Positions 53,099-60,476 are shown, numbered from the stretch's first letter. The stretch: 64,000 nt of DNA from Kushneria sinocarnis (GCF_003633775.1 NZ_RBIN01000006.1:186001-250000); one strand, 5' to 3'. Numbers and translations: made by a program. The notes: a model not told the origin generated them from the sequence alone.

Positions 53099-53571
53099 CA
53101 ACGCCTCCAGTCGGTGCCGGCCGCCAGCTGCTCGGGCGGCATCGTGACTTCAGTGGGTGGAAGTGCCATGTACTCGCGCAGCACCGCCCGCGCTTCCTCG
53201 AGGCCTCGCGCCAGCACGGCGCAATACCCGTGCGACTCCACACCCGCCAGCCATTCGTGCTGAGAATCCTGCAGTCCGGCATGGCGCGGCGGTGTCGCCT
53301 TGAACTCGATATAGAGCCCATGCCATCCACCACGCGGTACAGCCACCACCAGATCCGAGACGCCGGCCTTCACCCCCTGCGCCTTGAGACCGCCAGCTGT
53401 GGCCTTGTGCCGGTGGCCACCGTTGGGAACGTGATAGGTGGCTGGCCATGCCTGACCGACCTGACTCTTTCGGAGATACTCACCGCGGAGCCAGCTGATC
53501 AGCGCCTTCTGTTCGCTGCCTTCATGATCGACCGGCTTCCGGCGTGCCGGTTTGCGAAATGCAGTACTCAT
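53098..53571 (-). CDS. VRR-NUC domain endonuclease
   Basis: 157 residues from 53571 with GAGGGG upstream. The fold shows HVPNGGHRHKATAGGLKAQG, VKAGVSDLVVAVPRGGWHGL and YIEFKATPPRHAGLQDSQHE, the catalytic Asp-Glu-x-Lys pattern of VRR-NUC (PD-(D/E)XK) proteins that act as junction or flap nucleases. Often present in phage replication blocks. Coupled by ATGA to both neighbours. Confidence 0.9.
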   Translation of the reverse strand: MSTAFRKPARRKPVDHEGSEQKALISWLRGEYLRKSQVGQAWPATYHVPNGGHRHKATAGGLKAQGVKAGVSDLVVAVPRGGWHGLYIEFKATPPRHAGLQDSQHEWLAGVESHGYCAVLARGLEEARAVLREYMALPPTEVTMPPEQLAAGTDWRR

Positions 53572-53870
53572 GCGCCCCTCGCCATTGCTGCCTGCCGACG
53601 TTGCCATGCGCGGTAATCATCGACGATGCGTTCAAACATCATGGCCGCCTCCCGATCGTGATCGAGCTCGGCCCGACTGGTTACGCCGCACGCGGTGCGA
53701 ATGAACTCTGCCGCATCATTCTCATCATGAGTCCCGTCCGGTAGCGCATGGCTTTCAATCCGATACCGGTAGCGCTTAGCCTGATCGAGATAAAGACGGA
53801 AATTGGCGTGGGCGCACATGACTGCTGCACGCCTACTCAACGGCCCGCCCTTGAGATGTGCGGTGCTCAT
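53568..53870 (-). CDS. hypothetical protein, left-early operon
   Basis: 100 residues, mostly helical, charged (LYLDQAKRYRYRIESHALPD, DHDREAAMMFERIVDDYRAW). ATGA-type overlaps on both sides place it firmly in the left-early transcript. No family recognised. Confidence 0.72.
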   Translation of the reverse strand: MSTAHLKGGPLSRRAAVMCAHANFRLYLDQAKRYRYRIESHALPDGTHDENDAAEFIRTACGVTSRAELDHDREAAMMFERIVDDYRAWQRRQAAMARGA

Positions 53871-54073
53871 GAATACCTCCCGCGCCGTGCCGCTGTCTTT
53901 CTGTAGCTGGTTCGGTACCGGTTGCGCTCATCAAAGCGACTGATGCTTTCCAGCCCACTGGTAACGCACTGGCGGCAGGTGCATGCCGAGCCGTCGAATG
54001 AGGTGACCGGGAGTGATCGGCCACAATGCAAACAGATGCGGCTCGGCATGCGTGACGTGCGACGTTGCCTCAT
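53867..54073 (-). CDS. small zinc-finger protein
   Basis: 68 residues. CLHCGRSLPVTSF followed by CTCRQC suggests a single zinc ribbon, and the C-terminus is Arg-rich. Not the P2 Ogr spacing. Overlaps neighbours by 4 bases. Confidence 0.68.
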   Translation of the reverse strand: MRQRRTSRMPSRICLHCGRSLPVTSFDGSACTCRQCVTSGLESISRFDERNRYRTSYRKTAARRGRYS

Positions 54074-54414
54074 GCGCCTACCTCCTCCGGAGCTTCGACT
54101 GCTCTCGGCTGCCAGCCGGTTTGCTCCCCAATCGCCTGCCAGCTGCCCGCATCATCGCTATCGCCTTCGATTTTGCGCAGGTAGCGCGGCCACCCTTTCC
54201 CAAGCAAGCCATCAGGTGTCGAAACGATGATTTTTCCTGCATCGGCTTGGCTGATGCGCTCAACTGTCATCCGGCATCGGAACTCCGGGACGACCTCATC
54301 GTCCGGCAAGGCAGGCTCTACAATGTCCCCCGCCCTCAAAGGCTTGCCATCGCAATCGTGCCCGAGCACCTGACCGCCAGTGCGCCAGCCCCGAAGCATC
54401 TTCAACGGATTCAT
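54070..54414 (-). CDS. hypothetical protein, left-early operon
   Basis: 114 residues. Starts MNPLKMLRGWRTGGQVLGHD; contains GKPLRAGDIVEPALP, typical of small beta-barrel proteins in early regions. ATGA overlaps on both sides. No family assigned. Confidence 0.68.
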   Translation of the reverse strand: MNPLKMLRGWRTGGQVLGHDCDGKPLRAGDIVEPALPDDEVVPEFRCRMTVERISQADAGKIIVSTPDGLLGKGWPRYLRKIEGDSDDAGSWQAIGEQTGWQPRAVEAPEEVGA

Positions 54415-54626
54415 ACGCCCGCCCTCCGCATCTGCGCCTGCATCACGTTCTCCCGGTACCAGCGCATCGGGCTGCGAATCTCGCCCTGGCCGTCCATCGC
54501 GTGCAGTAGATCCCGAGCGCGCTGCTCGCCAACGCCATACTCGGCAGCGATCTGGCTGGCAAAGATGCGCCCGCCATTGGCGTAGAAGTATGTGCGACCT
54601 TCACGAACCATCGACGTGACTCTCAT
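54411..54626 (-). CDS. hypothetical small HTH-like protein
   Basis: 71 residues. RIFASQIAAEYGVGEQRARD looks like a helix-turn-helix, with a basic N-terminal beta hairpin (VREGRTYFYANGG). Coupled by ATGA to both neighbours. Might regulate or assist replication. Tentative. Confidence 0.65.
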   Translation of the reverse strand: MRVTSMVREGRTYFYANGGRIFASQIAAEYGVGEQRARDLLHAMDGQGEIRSPMRWYRENVMQAQMRRAGV

Positions 54627-54961
54627 GACTCCTCCTGCGCTTCGAGCATCAGCTCCAGTGCGTCATACCCGGCATTCGTCAGCTGCACCCGCGACCGCGC
54701 CGGGCCATCCTTCCGACGCTCCTGCTCTCCCAACTCCAGATGCCCGGTATCAAGCAACTCACGCACCCGCCCGCATACCGAAGTCAGCGGCATCGGGATC
54801 CGCGCGGACAGCTGCTGGCGAGTCAGAGCACCCTCCCGGCAGCTGGCCAGCGCCTTCATCACACGCAGCTGCTGCCGGTTGATGCCGCCCGAACGCCGGT
54901 GAGCGTCGAAAGCGGCCCTTTTGGTCTCCGCCCCGCTGGGCGTTCCGATTGGTGTTGCCAT
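54623..54961 (-). CDS. winged-helix protein, left-early operon
   Basis: 112 residues. MARR-like winged helix: QQLRVMKALASCREGALTRQ, PMPLTSVCGRVRELLDTGHL, ending in an SRVQLTNAGYDALELML wing and helix. Lies just beyond the P-like gene. Role unknown; likely DNA-binding. Confidence 0.7.
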   Translation of the reverse strand: MATPIGTPSGAETKRAAFDAHRRSGGINRQQLRVMKALASCREGALTRQQLSARIPMPLTSVCGRVRELLDTGHLELGEQERRKDGPARSRVQLTNAGYDALELMLEAQEES

Positions 54962-54963
54962 GG

Positions 54964-55719
54964 TTATCGTCCCCCCAGTGCGGCGCGCAGCGACCTGATG
55001 CCCTGCTCGCCTGTCATGCGGTGCCCGTACTCACTGGCGGCTGCTGCCGCCCGATCCTCGCCGGCGCGCTTGGCCAGTTCCGCCGGTGACCGATCGTTGT
55101 CGTTCTCCAGCAACCCGCGGGCCTCCAGCTGTTCGCCCGCCATGACGCGATTGACCAGCGCCTGATACTCCCGGGCGAAACGCTTTTCGAGGCGCTCGCG
55201 GCGGCTGGCGGCTGTCGTGCCATGGATCTCGATCCAGCCGATTGACTGCCCGGCCATGCGGACCGCCGGATGCGACCAGCGGTGTCCTTCGGGGTCATGG
55301 GCATGGCCGTTGGCTTCCCGCCAGGCCCGGTCAACGCTCGGCATTCCCAGATCCTCGGCGGTCGGTTCGCAGAGCGCGGCAAATTCCAACGGCTGCGGCG
55401 GCCATGCTTCATCGCCGGCCCGGGCGGCATCCCGCACTCTTGCCCGCAGCTTGCCGATACCCAGTTCCAGCAATCCCGGTGTCAGGTGGGTCAGCTCACC
55501 GAGCCACACGCCGCCCTCGTCATATGCGCCCCACTGGCTGGCAAACCGGTTGCCGAACATCGAGCGCATTGCGTCGAACAGGTGGTCCATGTCCTCAGCC
55601 GCGACCCGGCGCCCAGTCCCCGTCGAACGTGTCGCCGACTCGTTGGCCGCCTGACTCGGCTGCGCGGCGCGCCTCTGCTGCGGATTGATACTGGCGAGGA
55701 CGTTGGCTGCGAGGTGCAT
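54964..55719 (-). CDS. replication protein P-like
   Basis: 251 residues from 55719 (MHLAANVLASINPQQR), with GGAGGCAGCC upstream. The central HLFDAMRSMFGNRFASQWGA and LTPGLLELGIGKLRARVRDA segments match lambda P-like helicase loaders. It overlaps the O-like gene by 125 bases in another frame. It would recruit the host DnaB helicase to the phage origin. Confidence 0.78.
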   Translation of the reverse strand: MHLAANVLASINPQQRRAAQPSQAANESATRSTGTGRRVAAEDMDHLFDAMRSMFGNRFASQWGAYDEGGVWLGELTHLTPGLLELGIGKLRARVRDAARAGDEAWPPQPLEFAALCEPTAEDLGMPSVDRAWREANGHAHDPEGHRWSHPAVRMAGQSIGWIEIHGTTAASRRERLEKRFAREYQALVNRVMAGEQLEARGLLENDNDRSPAELAKRAGEDRAAAAASEYGHRMTGEQGIRSLRAALGGR

Positions 55720-56560
55720 GGCTGCCTCCGGAGGTCTGATTGTTGGCTGGCTTCTGGCGTGCGGCTTCACGCTTGCGGTTTTCCTGCACCCAGCGGACAA
55801 ACTTCGAGGTCCAGGCGTGATTGCCGTAGCGGCGACCGGTGTCGGCGTGATGGGCAGTGAAGTCCGCCAGCTCGGATGCGCTGTATTCGGTGTCGGCGGG
55901 CAGACCGCGGCGCTGGCATTCGGCTTGCCAGAGTGCCTGCTCAGGCTGCCAGTCGAGGGTCATCCGGAACTGGCGGGATCCGGCCGTCAGCCGATCGCCG
56001 TTGTCGTCGAACTGGCGGGCTCGGTCGAAGATGCCATCGGAATCGGATTGATCAGCATCGGGTGCGCTTGCGTCAGAGTGAGAGTAAGGGACGGTTCCGG
56101 ACGGTTCGGGTGCAACTCTCGCACCCCGTTCGGTCGTCATTTGCACCCCGTTGTGATAACGGGGTGCATCTGATGCATCCCGTTCATTATCACGGGGTGC
56201 ATTTCCTGCACCCTGTTGTTGAGGCTGATCCGGGGTCTGCTCGTCACCCAGATCGATCGGCTCCAGCCCCGTGCCCAGGGCCAGGTCGTAAACGGTCGGC
56301 CGACGATCGGCACGCTCGATGATTGCCGCAGCCACTTTCTGGTTACCGCGGCGAACGAGCCCCTTCTCCTGCAGCAGCTTGAGCTTGGTGATCACTGTGC
56401 GACGGCCCAGGCCGGTGTAGCGGCGCAGCAGGTCGACACTCGGGAAGGCGTGGCGGCCTTCGTGGTTAGCATGGTTGGCCAGGCCGAACAGCACCGACCT
56501 CGCACCGGGATCGGTGACGGCCTGCTGCTGCAGGGCCCAGCTGGTGGCTTCAACGCTCAA
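55595..56560 (-). CDS. replication initiator (O-like) with HTH and DnaT-like domain
   Basis: 321 residues. The N-terminal winged HTH (ARSVLFGLANHANHEGRHAF, YTGLGRRTVITKLKLLQEKG) is the HTH_36-type DNA-binding domain. A low-complexity middle coincides with the iteron array. The C-terminal region, FRMTLDWQPEQALWQAECQR to WTSKFVRWVQENRK, looks like a DnaT/replisome DNA-binding domain. An O-type initiator that binds an origin inside its own gene, as in lambda. Confidence 0.85.
   Translation of the reverse strand: MSVEATSWALQQQAVTDPGARSVLFGLANHANHEGRHAFPSVDLLRRYTGLGRRTVITKLKLLQEKGLVRRGNQKVAAAIIERADRRPTVYDLALGTGLEPIDLGDEQTPDQPQQQGAGNAPRDNERDASDAPRYHNGVQMTTERGARVAPEPSGTVPYSHSDASAPDADQSDSDGIFDRARQFDDNGDRLTAGSRQFRMTLDWQPEQALWQAECQRRGLPADTEYSASELADFTAHHADTGRRYGNHAWTSKFVRWVQENRKREAARQKPANNQTSGGSHAPRSQRPRQYQSAAEARRAAESGGQRVGDTFDGDWAPGRG
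56105..56217. repeat. phage replication origin candidate: iterons inside the O-like gene
   Basis: Seven copies or variants of TGCACCCCGTT in both orientations: TTCGGGTGCA (56105), GCACCCCGTT (56121), TTGCACCCCGTT (56141), inverted AACGGGGTGCAT (56158), TGCATCCCGTT (56174), inverted CACGGGGTGCAT (56191) and TGCACCCTGTT (56207). Two are arranged as near inverted pairs. The array lies mid-gene, as lambda ori does. AT-rich spacers flank some copies. Confidence 0.8.
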
Positions 56561-56661
56561 CGCGCACTCTCCTTTGATAAAAAGACGGCCTGGTGTGCCA
56601 CTTCGCTAATACAGCGGGGTCCGCTAGGCTGGAGCTTCCACACACCGAACCAGAGGTACCC

Positions 56662-56856
56662 ATGGCTGATATGTCACTTGCTGACCGTGCCAACGAAGCG
56701 GCACACGAGGCCGTCCTAGAGGTTCTGAGGAGCACCGACTTCGTTCCCGCAAACTTGATGGGAAACGGGGGTGGGAAGTCGGTCGCAAAAAATCTCATTG
56801 ATCTCCACAAGGACCTTGCGGCGTACTACCGCTCTCTCGAGGAGGAGCAGTACTAG
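56662..56856 (+). CDS. small helical hypothetical protein
   Basis: 64 residues from 56662 with AGAGGTACCC before the ATG. MADMSLADRANEAAHEAVLE then SVAKNLIDLHKDLAAYYRSL: amphipathic helices. Rightward, opposite to replication genes, and its 3' end overlaps the leftward gene 56795-57007. Coding status is moderate; function unknown. Confidence 0.5.
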   Translation: MADMSLADRANEAAHEAVLEVLRSTDFVPANLMGNGGGKSVAKNLIDLHKDLAAYYRSLEEEQY

Positions 56857-57007
56857 CCTCGAGCGCCTCGAAGGCCGCCCGGATATTGCGGGCGGCTCTT
56901 GCCCCCTCCTCACCCGCATCTTCATTGCCCAGCTGCACACTCTCCTTCAGGTAGTGCGTCAGCACATCGGCGGCACGTTGCTCGTTTTCGTAGCTCAGTT
57001 CGCTCAT
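56795..57007 (-). CDS. small hypothetical protein, left-early operon
   Basis: 70 residues from 57007 (MSELSYENEQRAADVLTHYL), overlapping the next gene's stop as ATGA. Helical and acidic N-terminus, poorly conserved-looking tail. Antisense overlap of 62 bases with 56662-56856. Confidence 0.6.
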   Translation of the reverse strand: MSELSYENEQRAADVLTHYLKESVQLGNEDAGEEGARAARNIRAAFEALEASTAPPRESGSTPQGPCGDQ

Positions 57008-57300
57008 CACTCCCCTCCCCCGAGCTCCACCAGCTCGGCTTGATAGGCCTCGACCAGCTGCGCGTGGTGGCTCCAGTGCTCGACGACCCGCTCCCGGGCC
57101 TCGTCGTCTTCCTGTTCGGCTTCCACCAGCGCCAGCAGCGTGGCCATGGCGTGATGAAACTGTGCCCGGGCGCGGGCTTCACCGGCCGGCCCCAGGTCAT
57201 GCAGTGCGCCCTCGACGGCAAGGCCAAGGCTGGCCACCTCGAGGATCAGGTCGGTGCGTGAGCTATTCCCGTAGCTCGGCAGCGTCAATGCGGCGGTCAT
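57007..57300 (-). CDS. hypothetical protein, left-early operon
   Basis: 97 residues from 57300 with GGGGGACGAG upstream. Starts MTAALTLPSYGNSSRTDLIL; the middle is helical with many His (HHAMATLLALVEAEQEDDEA, VVEHWSHHAQLVEAYQAELV). A start at 57336 is possible. Downstream of cro. No family recognised. Confidence 0.6.
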   Translation of the reverse strand: MTAALTLPSYGNSSRTDLILEVASLGLAVEGALHDLGPAGEARARAQFHHAMATLLALVEAEQEDDEARERVVEHWSHHAQLVEAYQAELVELGGGE

Positions 57301-57341
57301 CTCGTCCCCCTGTCCTTGTCCTGTATGGCTATCCACCCCGG

Positions 57342-57587
57342 TCAGGCGGTCGTCGGCGTATCCCGGCCGGGGGTAAGCTTTGGGGTAGAGCGAGGGGAAA
57401 AGACATCAGGCAGCAGATCAGCCGCCGTCACCTCTCCCCCTGTGACCTCTTCAATGAGAACGGCATAACGCGGCGGAAGAGGCCGCTTGCCGGTACAGAC
57501 TTGAGACAAGAACTGCGGGGTCATGCCGATGGCTTTGCAAAGTGCAGAGCGAGACCCATGGAAGTGGTCGATCGCTTTCTCAATCAT
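57342..57587 (-). CDS. Cro-like (YdaS-type) regulator
   Basis: 81 residues. MIEKAIDHFHGSRSALCKAI then GMTPQFLSQVCTGKRPLPPR is the YdaS/Cro HTH pattern, in which the protein represses one side of a lysis-lysogeny switch. It is the first leftward gene, immediately next to operator 57597-57611 and divergent from the CI-like gene. Confidence 0.85.
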   Translation of the reverse strand: MIEKAIDHFHGSRSALCKAIGMTPQFLSQVCTGKRPLPPRYAVLIEEVTGGEVTAADLLPDVFSPRSTPKLTPGRDTPTTA

Positions 57588-57596
57588 GTCGCAACC

Positions 57597-57611
57597 TAAA
57601 GCGTAGCTTTA
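57597..57611. promoter_or_regulatory. repressor operator, site 1
   Basis: TAAAGC-GTA-GCTTTA: perfect 6+3+6 palindrome, 10 bases upstream of the cro-like start. The best match of five sites. Confidence 0.75.
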
Positions 57612-57618
57612 CCATTGC

Positions 57619-57633
57619 GAAAGCATAGCTTGC
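57619..57633. promoter_or_regulatory. repressor operator, site 2
   Basis: GAAAGC-ATA-GCTTGC, with perfect core AAGC-N3-GCTT. Middle of three sites in the cro/cI intergenic region. Confidence 0.65.
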
Positions 57634-57663
57634 TTTCCAGGCACTGCCTACCCCTGCGAGAAT

Positions 57664-57678
57664 TAAAGCAATGCTTAA
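57664..57678. promoter_or_regulatory. repressor operator, site 3
   Basis: TAAAGC-AAT-GCTTAA, 15 bases upstream of the CI-like GTG start, adjoining its ribosome site GAGGCGA. Binding here would let the repressor regulate its own gene. Confidence 0.65.
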
Positions 57679-57692
57679 CAGAGGCGAACGCC

Positions 57693-58430
57693 GTGCAAGA
57701 CGTTGAGGTTTTCAAGGCACGCGTGAAGGAGGCGATCAGGCTCGCCAAGGAGAACGGATACACTCAGGCGAAGATCGGCGAGGAGGCCGGCGTGTCGCCT
57801 CAGGCGGTAGGGCAATGGTCCCGGTCAGGCAAGGTGTCGTCTGCCAACCTGGCGGTGCTGGCAAGGCTTGCCGGCCTAACCCTTGACTGGTTCTATCATC
57901 AGCCAAGGGTGGGCGAGGTAACGACAAGCGGGCCGCAAGTAGGGGATACCTACCGCGCCAGTCCCAAGGTGGGCGACACCGTTCGCGAGGCCGGCAATGT
58001 CCAGGAAGCGCCTCAGCCGATCCGCTACCACCGTTACCCGGTAATCAGCCGCGTACAGGCCGGCGCCTGGACGGAGTGCGTCACGCCCTATGAGCCCGGC
58101 GCAGAGCCCCACGAGGAGGCCACCGACTACCGCGCCCAGGGCCGCGCCTTCTGGCTCGAGGTGCAGGGCGACTCGATGACGGCGCCGGCAGGCAGCCGCC
58201 CCAGCATCCCAGAGGGCACCCTGGTGCTATTCGACACCGGCATCGAGGCCGTGCCGGGCAAGCTGGTCGCCGCCCAACTGGACGACAGCAACGAGGCGAC
58301 GTTCAAGCAGCTGATCGAGGACGGCGGGAGGCGCTACCTGCGCGCGCTGAACCCGGCCTACCCGCTGATCCCCATCAACGGCAACTGCCGGATCCTCGGC
58401 GTGGCCGTGGAGGCGAAGACCAGGCTATAA
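57693..58430 (+). CDS. CI-like phage repressor, S24 (LexA-type) autoprotease
   Basis: 245 residues from the GTG at 57693, preceded by GAGGCGA. HTH: YTQAKIGEEAGVSPQAVGQW. A linker carries repeated PxVGD units (PRVGEV, PQVGDT, PKVGDT). The autocleavage dipeptide lies in VQAGAW, the catalytic Ser in GDSMTAP, the Lys in PGKLVAAQ. Damage-inducible by RecA-type cleavage is expected. It controls the five TAAAGC operators by inference, and leads a rightward lysogenic operon with two cargo genes. Confidence 0.92.
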   Translation: MQDVEVFKARVKEAIRLAKENGYTQAKIGEEAGVSPQAVGQWSRSGKVSSANLAVLARLAGLTLDWFYHQPRVGEVTTSGPQVGDTYRASPKVGDTVREAGNVQEAPQPIRYHRYPVISRVQAGAWTECVTPYEPGAEPHEEATDYRAQGRAFWLEVQGDSMTAPAGSRPSIPEGTLVLFDTGIEAVPGKLVAAQLDDSNEATFKQLIEDGGRRYLRALNPAYPLIPINGNCRILGVAVEAKTRL

Positions 58431-58444
58431 GGCAAGGAGGCGTT

Positions 58445-58963
58445 GTGAGCCAGCCCATCCTGACCGACGACGACATCCGCGCACTGCTCGGCACGCACAA
58501 GATCGTGACCAACCCACGCGCGCGCTGGAAGCAGCAGCGGGGCTCGAAGCAGAAGAACCACAAGGTGCAGTCGACTTGTGGGAAGGAGTTTGTGCTCTAC
58601 CTCCGCCAGAACTCCCGTATCGAGGAACACTTCTCCTGCGGCCTCAAGTACTGCCATCCTGACGGCAAGCACAAGGACGTCACGCTATGCCGCTATAACG
58701 GGAGTGACCACGAGCACGAGAACCCCCTGGACGGTAAGGGGAAGATCTATAATCAGTGCCATATCCACTGGGCGACGCAGCGCTACATGGCAGCGGGGCG
58801 GAAGGCTGAGCACTATGCCGAGACGACTGACCGCTACGAAGACCTCGATGGCGCCCTCCTTGCTCTCTGCGAGGACTGCCACATAGAATTCCCGACCCGC
58901 GCACGGCCTCTCTCGGAAGTGCACGACGACATGTGGGGAGACGACAGCAGCAATGACGATTGA
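58445..58963 (+). CDS. Cys/His-rich protein of unknown function in the repressor operon
   Basis: 172 residues. Begins SQPILTDDDIRALLGTHKIV. Middle and end hold cysteines and histidines in pairs (STCGKEF, SCGLKYCHPDGKH, NQCHIHW, LALCEDCHIEF), suggesting one or two structural metal sites. Starts 14 bases after the repressor and overlaps the next gene by 11 bases. Proteins of this kind are found, as I recall, next to DUF1828 genes in other prophages. Cytoplasmic. Function unknown. Confidence 0.75.
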   Translation: MSQPILTDDDIRALLGTHKIVTNPRARWKQQRGSKQKNHKVQSTCGKEFVLYLRQNSRIEEHFSCGLKYCHPDGKHKDVTLCRYNGSDHEHENPLDGKGKIYNQCHIHWATQRYMAAGRKAEHYAETTDRYEDLDGALLALCEDCHIEFPTRARPLSEVHDDMWGDDSSNDD

Positions 58964-59726
58964 AACGGAAGCCTTGAGGAAGCAGCTTTGCTCCGCGTTC
59001 TGTGAGGACGTGAGCGTCTCTGCGCGCAAGGATTCCATTCGCGTCTCCTTGCCGCTGGTGGCGCGAGACGGTGACCGACACACGGTGTACCTGTCGCGAG
59101 GCGATGGCGGCTGGCGGATCTCCGATATGGGCTCTACCCTCATGCGCCTCAGCTACGAGAACGACTTGAACAGTTTGCTGTCAGGCCCGCGTGGCGAGCT
59201 CTTCCAGCAGATCATCGGCGAGTCAGGTATACAGGAAGATGATGGCGAGTTGTCTCTGGAGGTACCTACCGACGGACTGTTGAGGGGGCTCTTCTCTCTA
59301 GGCCAGAGTGCTTCCCGCATCGAAGATCTCGGCCTCTGGTCGCGCACCAGGGTGGAATCGACCTTCCGCGACGACCTGAGGGGCATTCTCCACGATGCCG
59401 TAGGGGCACAAGACGTCATCGAAGACTACGTCGTGCCGGGGGTCGAGGATGCCGAGCTTTATCCCGTCGACTTCTACATCCGGGCAGAGCGGAGGCCGCT
59501 CTACCTGTTTGGCGTCAACAGTCCGGATAGGGCCAGGATCTCCACCATCGTGATGCAGCACCTGCTCCACCATCACCAGGACTTCGACTCTTTCGTGGTC
59601 TGCTCCGACTTCTTCAGCCTCCCCAAGGTCGACGGTGCGCGATTGATGAATGCCGCCAACGATATGGTGCACAGCCTGGATAACGTCACCGATCTCCAGC
59701 GCAAGCTAAAACACCGGCTCGGCTGA
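58953..59726 (+). CDS. DUF1828/DUF1829-like protein in the repressor operon
   Basis: 257 residues. The first half, with SIRVSLPLVARDGDRHTVYL and GGWRISDMGSTLMRLSYEND, matches the DUF1828 pattern; the second half, VDFYIRAERRPLYLFGVNSP and IVMQHLLHHHQDFDSFVVCS, matches DUF1829. The latter strand pattern looks nuclease-like in outline but no catalytic set can be assigned by eye. Translationally linked to the Cys/His-rich gene and expressed with cI, therefore probably active in the lysogen. A toxin-antitoxin or exclusion role is inference. Confidence 0.8.
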   Translation: MTIETEALRKQLCSAFCEDVSVSARKDSIRVSLPLVARDGDRHTVYLSRGDGGWRISDMGSTLMRLSYENDLNSLLSGPRGELFQQIIGESGIQEDDGELSLEVPTDGLLRGLFSLGQSASRIEDLGLWSRTRVESTFRDDLRGILHDAVGAQDVIEDYVVPGVEDAELYPVDFYIRAERRPLYLFGVNSPDRARISTIVMQHLLHHHQDFDSFVVCSDFFSLPKVDGARLMNAANDMVHSLDNVTDLQRKLKHRLG

Positions 59727-59758
59727 TCCTCTCCTGCCACACAGTTGACGCACCACCG

Positions 59759-59782
59759 AACCCGCCCGCGAGGCGGGTTTTT
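59759..59782 (+). terminator. terminator of the repressor operon
   Basis: AACCCGCC (59759-59766), loop CGCGA, GGCGGGTT (59772-59779), then T-run. Insulates cI operon from the right-early promoter. Confidence 0.85.
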
Positions 59783-59802
59783 GTGCCTGCTCGCCCAATA
59801 AG

Positions 59803-59817
59803 TAAAGCTACGCTTGA
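59803..59817. promoter_or_regulatory. repressor operator, site 4
   Basis: TAAAGC-TAC-GCTTGA, upstream of the right-early genes. Same consensus as sites 1-3, 2.1 kb away. Confidence 0.65.
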
Positions 59818-59825
59818 CTCATAGA

Positions 59826-59840
59826 GAAAGCGTTGCTTTA
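59826..59840. promoter_or_regulatory. repressor operator, site 5
   Basis: GAAAGC-GTT-GCTTTA. 23 bases from centre to centre of site 4. Together they control the LuxR-type gene and the right-early operon. Confidence 0.7.
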
Positions 59841-59880
59841 CTTTACCCCATCGGATCGCAACACGGATGGGGAACCACTC

Positions 59881-60273
59881 ATGGAACACACACCGCAACC
59901 GCAAACCATCGAGTTCGCCGGCTTCCGCTGCCGCGTCGGCGGCCGCGGGTCGAGCTGGCCCACCGCCAAGCAGGCGATGGTGCTGGCCGGCCTGGCCAAG
60001 GGCATGACCCAGAAAGAGATCGCCCGGGAGCGCGGCATCAGCCCGGCCACCGTGAAGAGCACCGCCGAGGCCATCTACTACCGGCTCAACGCCGCTCGCG
60101 CCGCTGACGCCATCGTGAAGGGCATGCGCCGCGGCTGGATCGCCCCGCTCTGCCTGATGCTCATGCTCACCACAGTGGTGGCCGGACAGCAGCACATCTA
60201 CCGGGTCCGCCAGCCGCGCCCGACTCGCCACGAACTGGTTCGCTCGGTTCGCTCGAACAAGGAGACCGCGTGA
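59881..60273 (+). CDS. LuxR-type HTH protein with C-terminal membrane helix
   Basis: 130 residues from 59881. HTH: TAKQAMVLAGLAKGMTQKEI and SPATVKSTAEAIYYRL, the LuxR/NarL type. A hydrophobic helix (IAPLCLMLMLTTVVAG) follows, then a basic tail. A DNA-binding domain tethered to the membrane is unusual for a phage. First gene of the right-early operon under operators 4 and 5. Confidence 0.78.
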   Translation: MEHTPQPQTIEFAGFRCRVGGRGSSWPTAKQAMVLAGLAKGMTQKEIARERGISPATVKSTAEAIYYRLNAARAADAIVKGMRRGWIAPLCLMLMLTTVVAGQQHIYRVRQPRPTRHELVRSVRSNKETA

Positions 60274-60476
60274 TGCATATCGACCAGTACGAAACCCGCT
60301 CCGGCGCCATGCGCCTGATCCTGAAGACGAACGAAGGTCACAGCGTCGATAGCACGGACATGAATGACATCGATTACGACATGTTTGCAACGTTCGAGGC
60401 GTGGCATCGCCGGAACGGAAACTCGAACAGCGCAGTGCAGGCGTTCTATGACATGCGCCAGGGAGTGCAAGTATGA
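60273..60476 (+). CDS. small hypothetical protein, right-early operon
   Basis: 67 residues from 60273 with GGAGACCGCG upstream. MHIDQYETRSGAMRLILKTN, then TFEAWHRRNGNSNSAVQAFY. Soluble, no family recognised. Overlaps both neighbours. Confidence 0.65.
   Translation: MHIDQYETRSGAMRLILKTNEGHSVDSTDMNDIDYDMFATFEAWHRRNGNSNSAVQAFYDMRQGVQV

Noticed and set aside
56105-56217. Short repeats as a CRISPR array
   Set aside because: Units are 10-12 bases, in both orientations, unevenly spaced and inside a replication gene.
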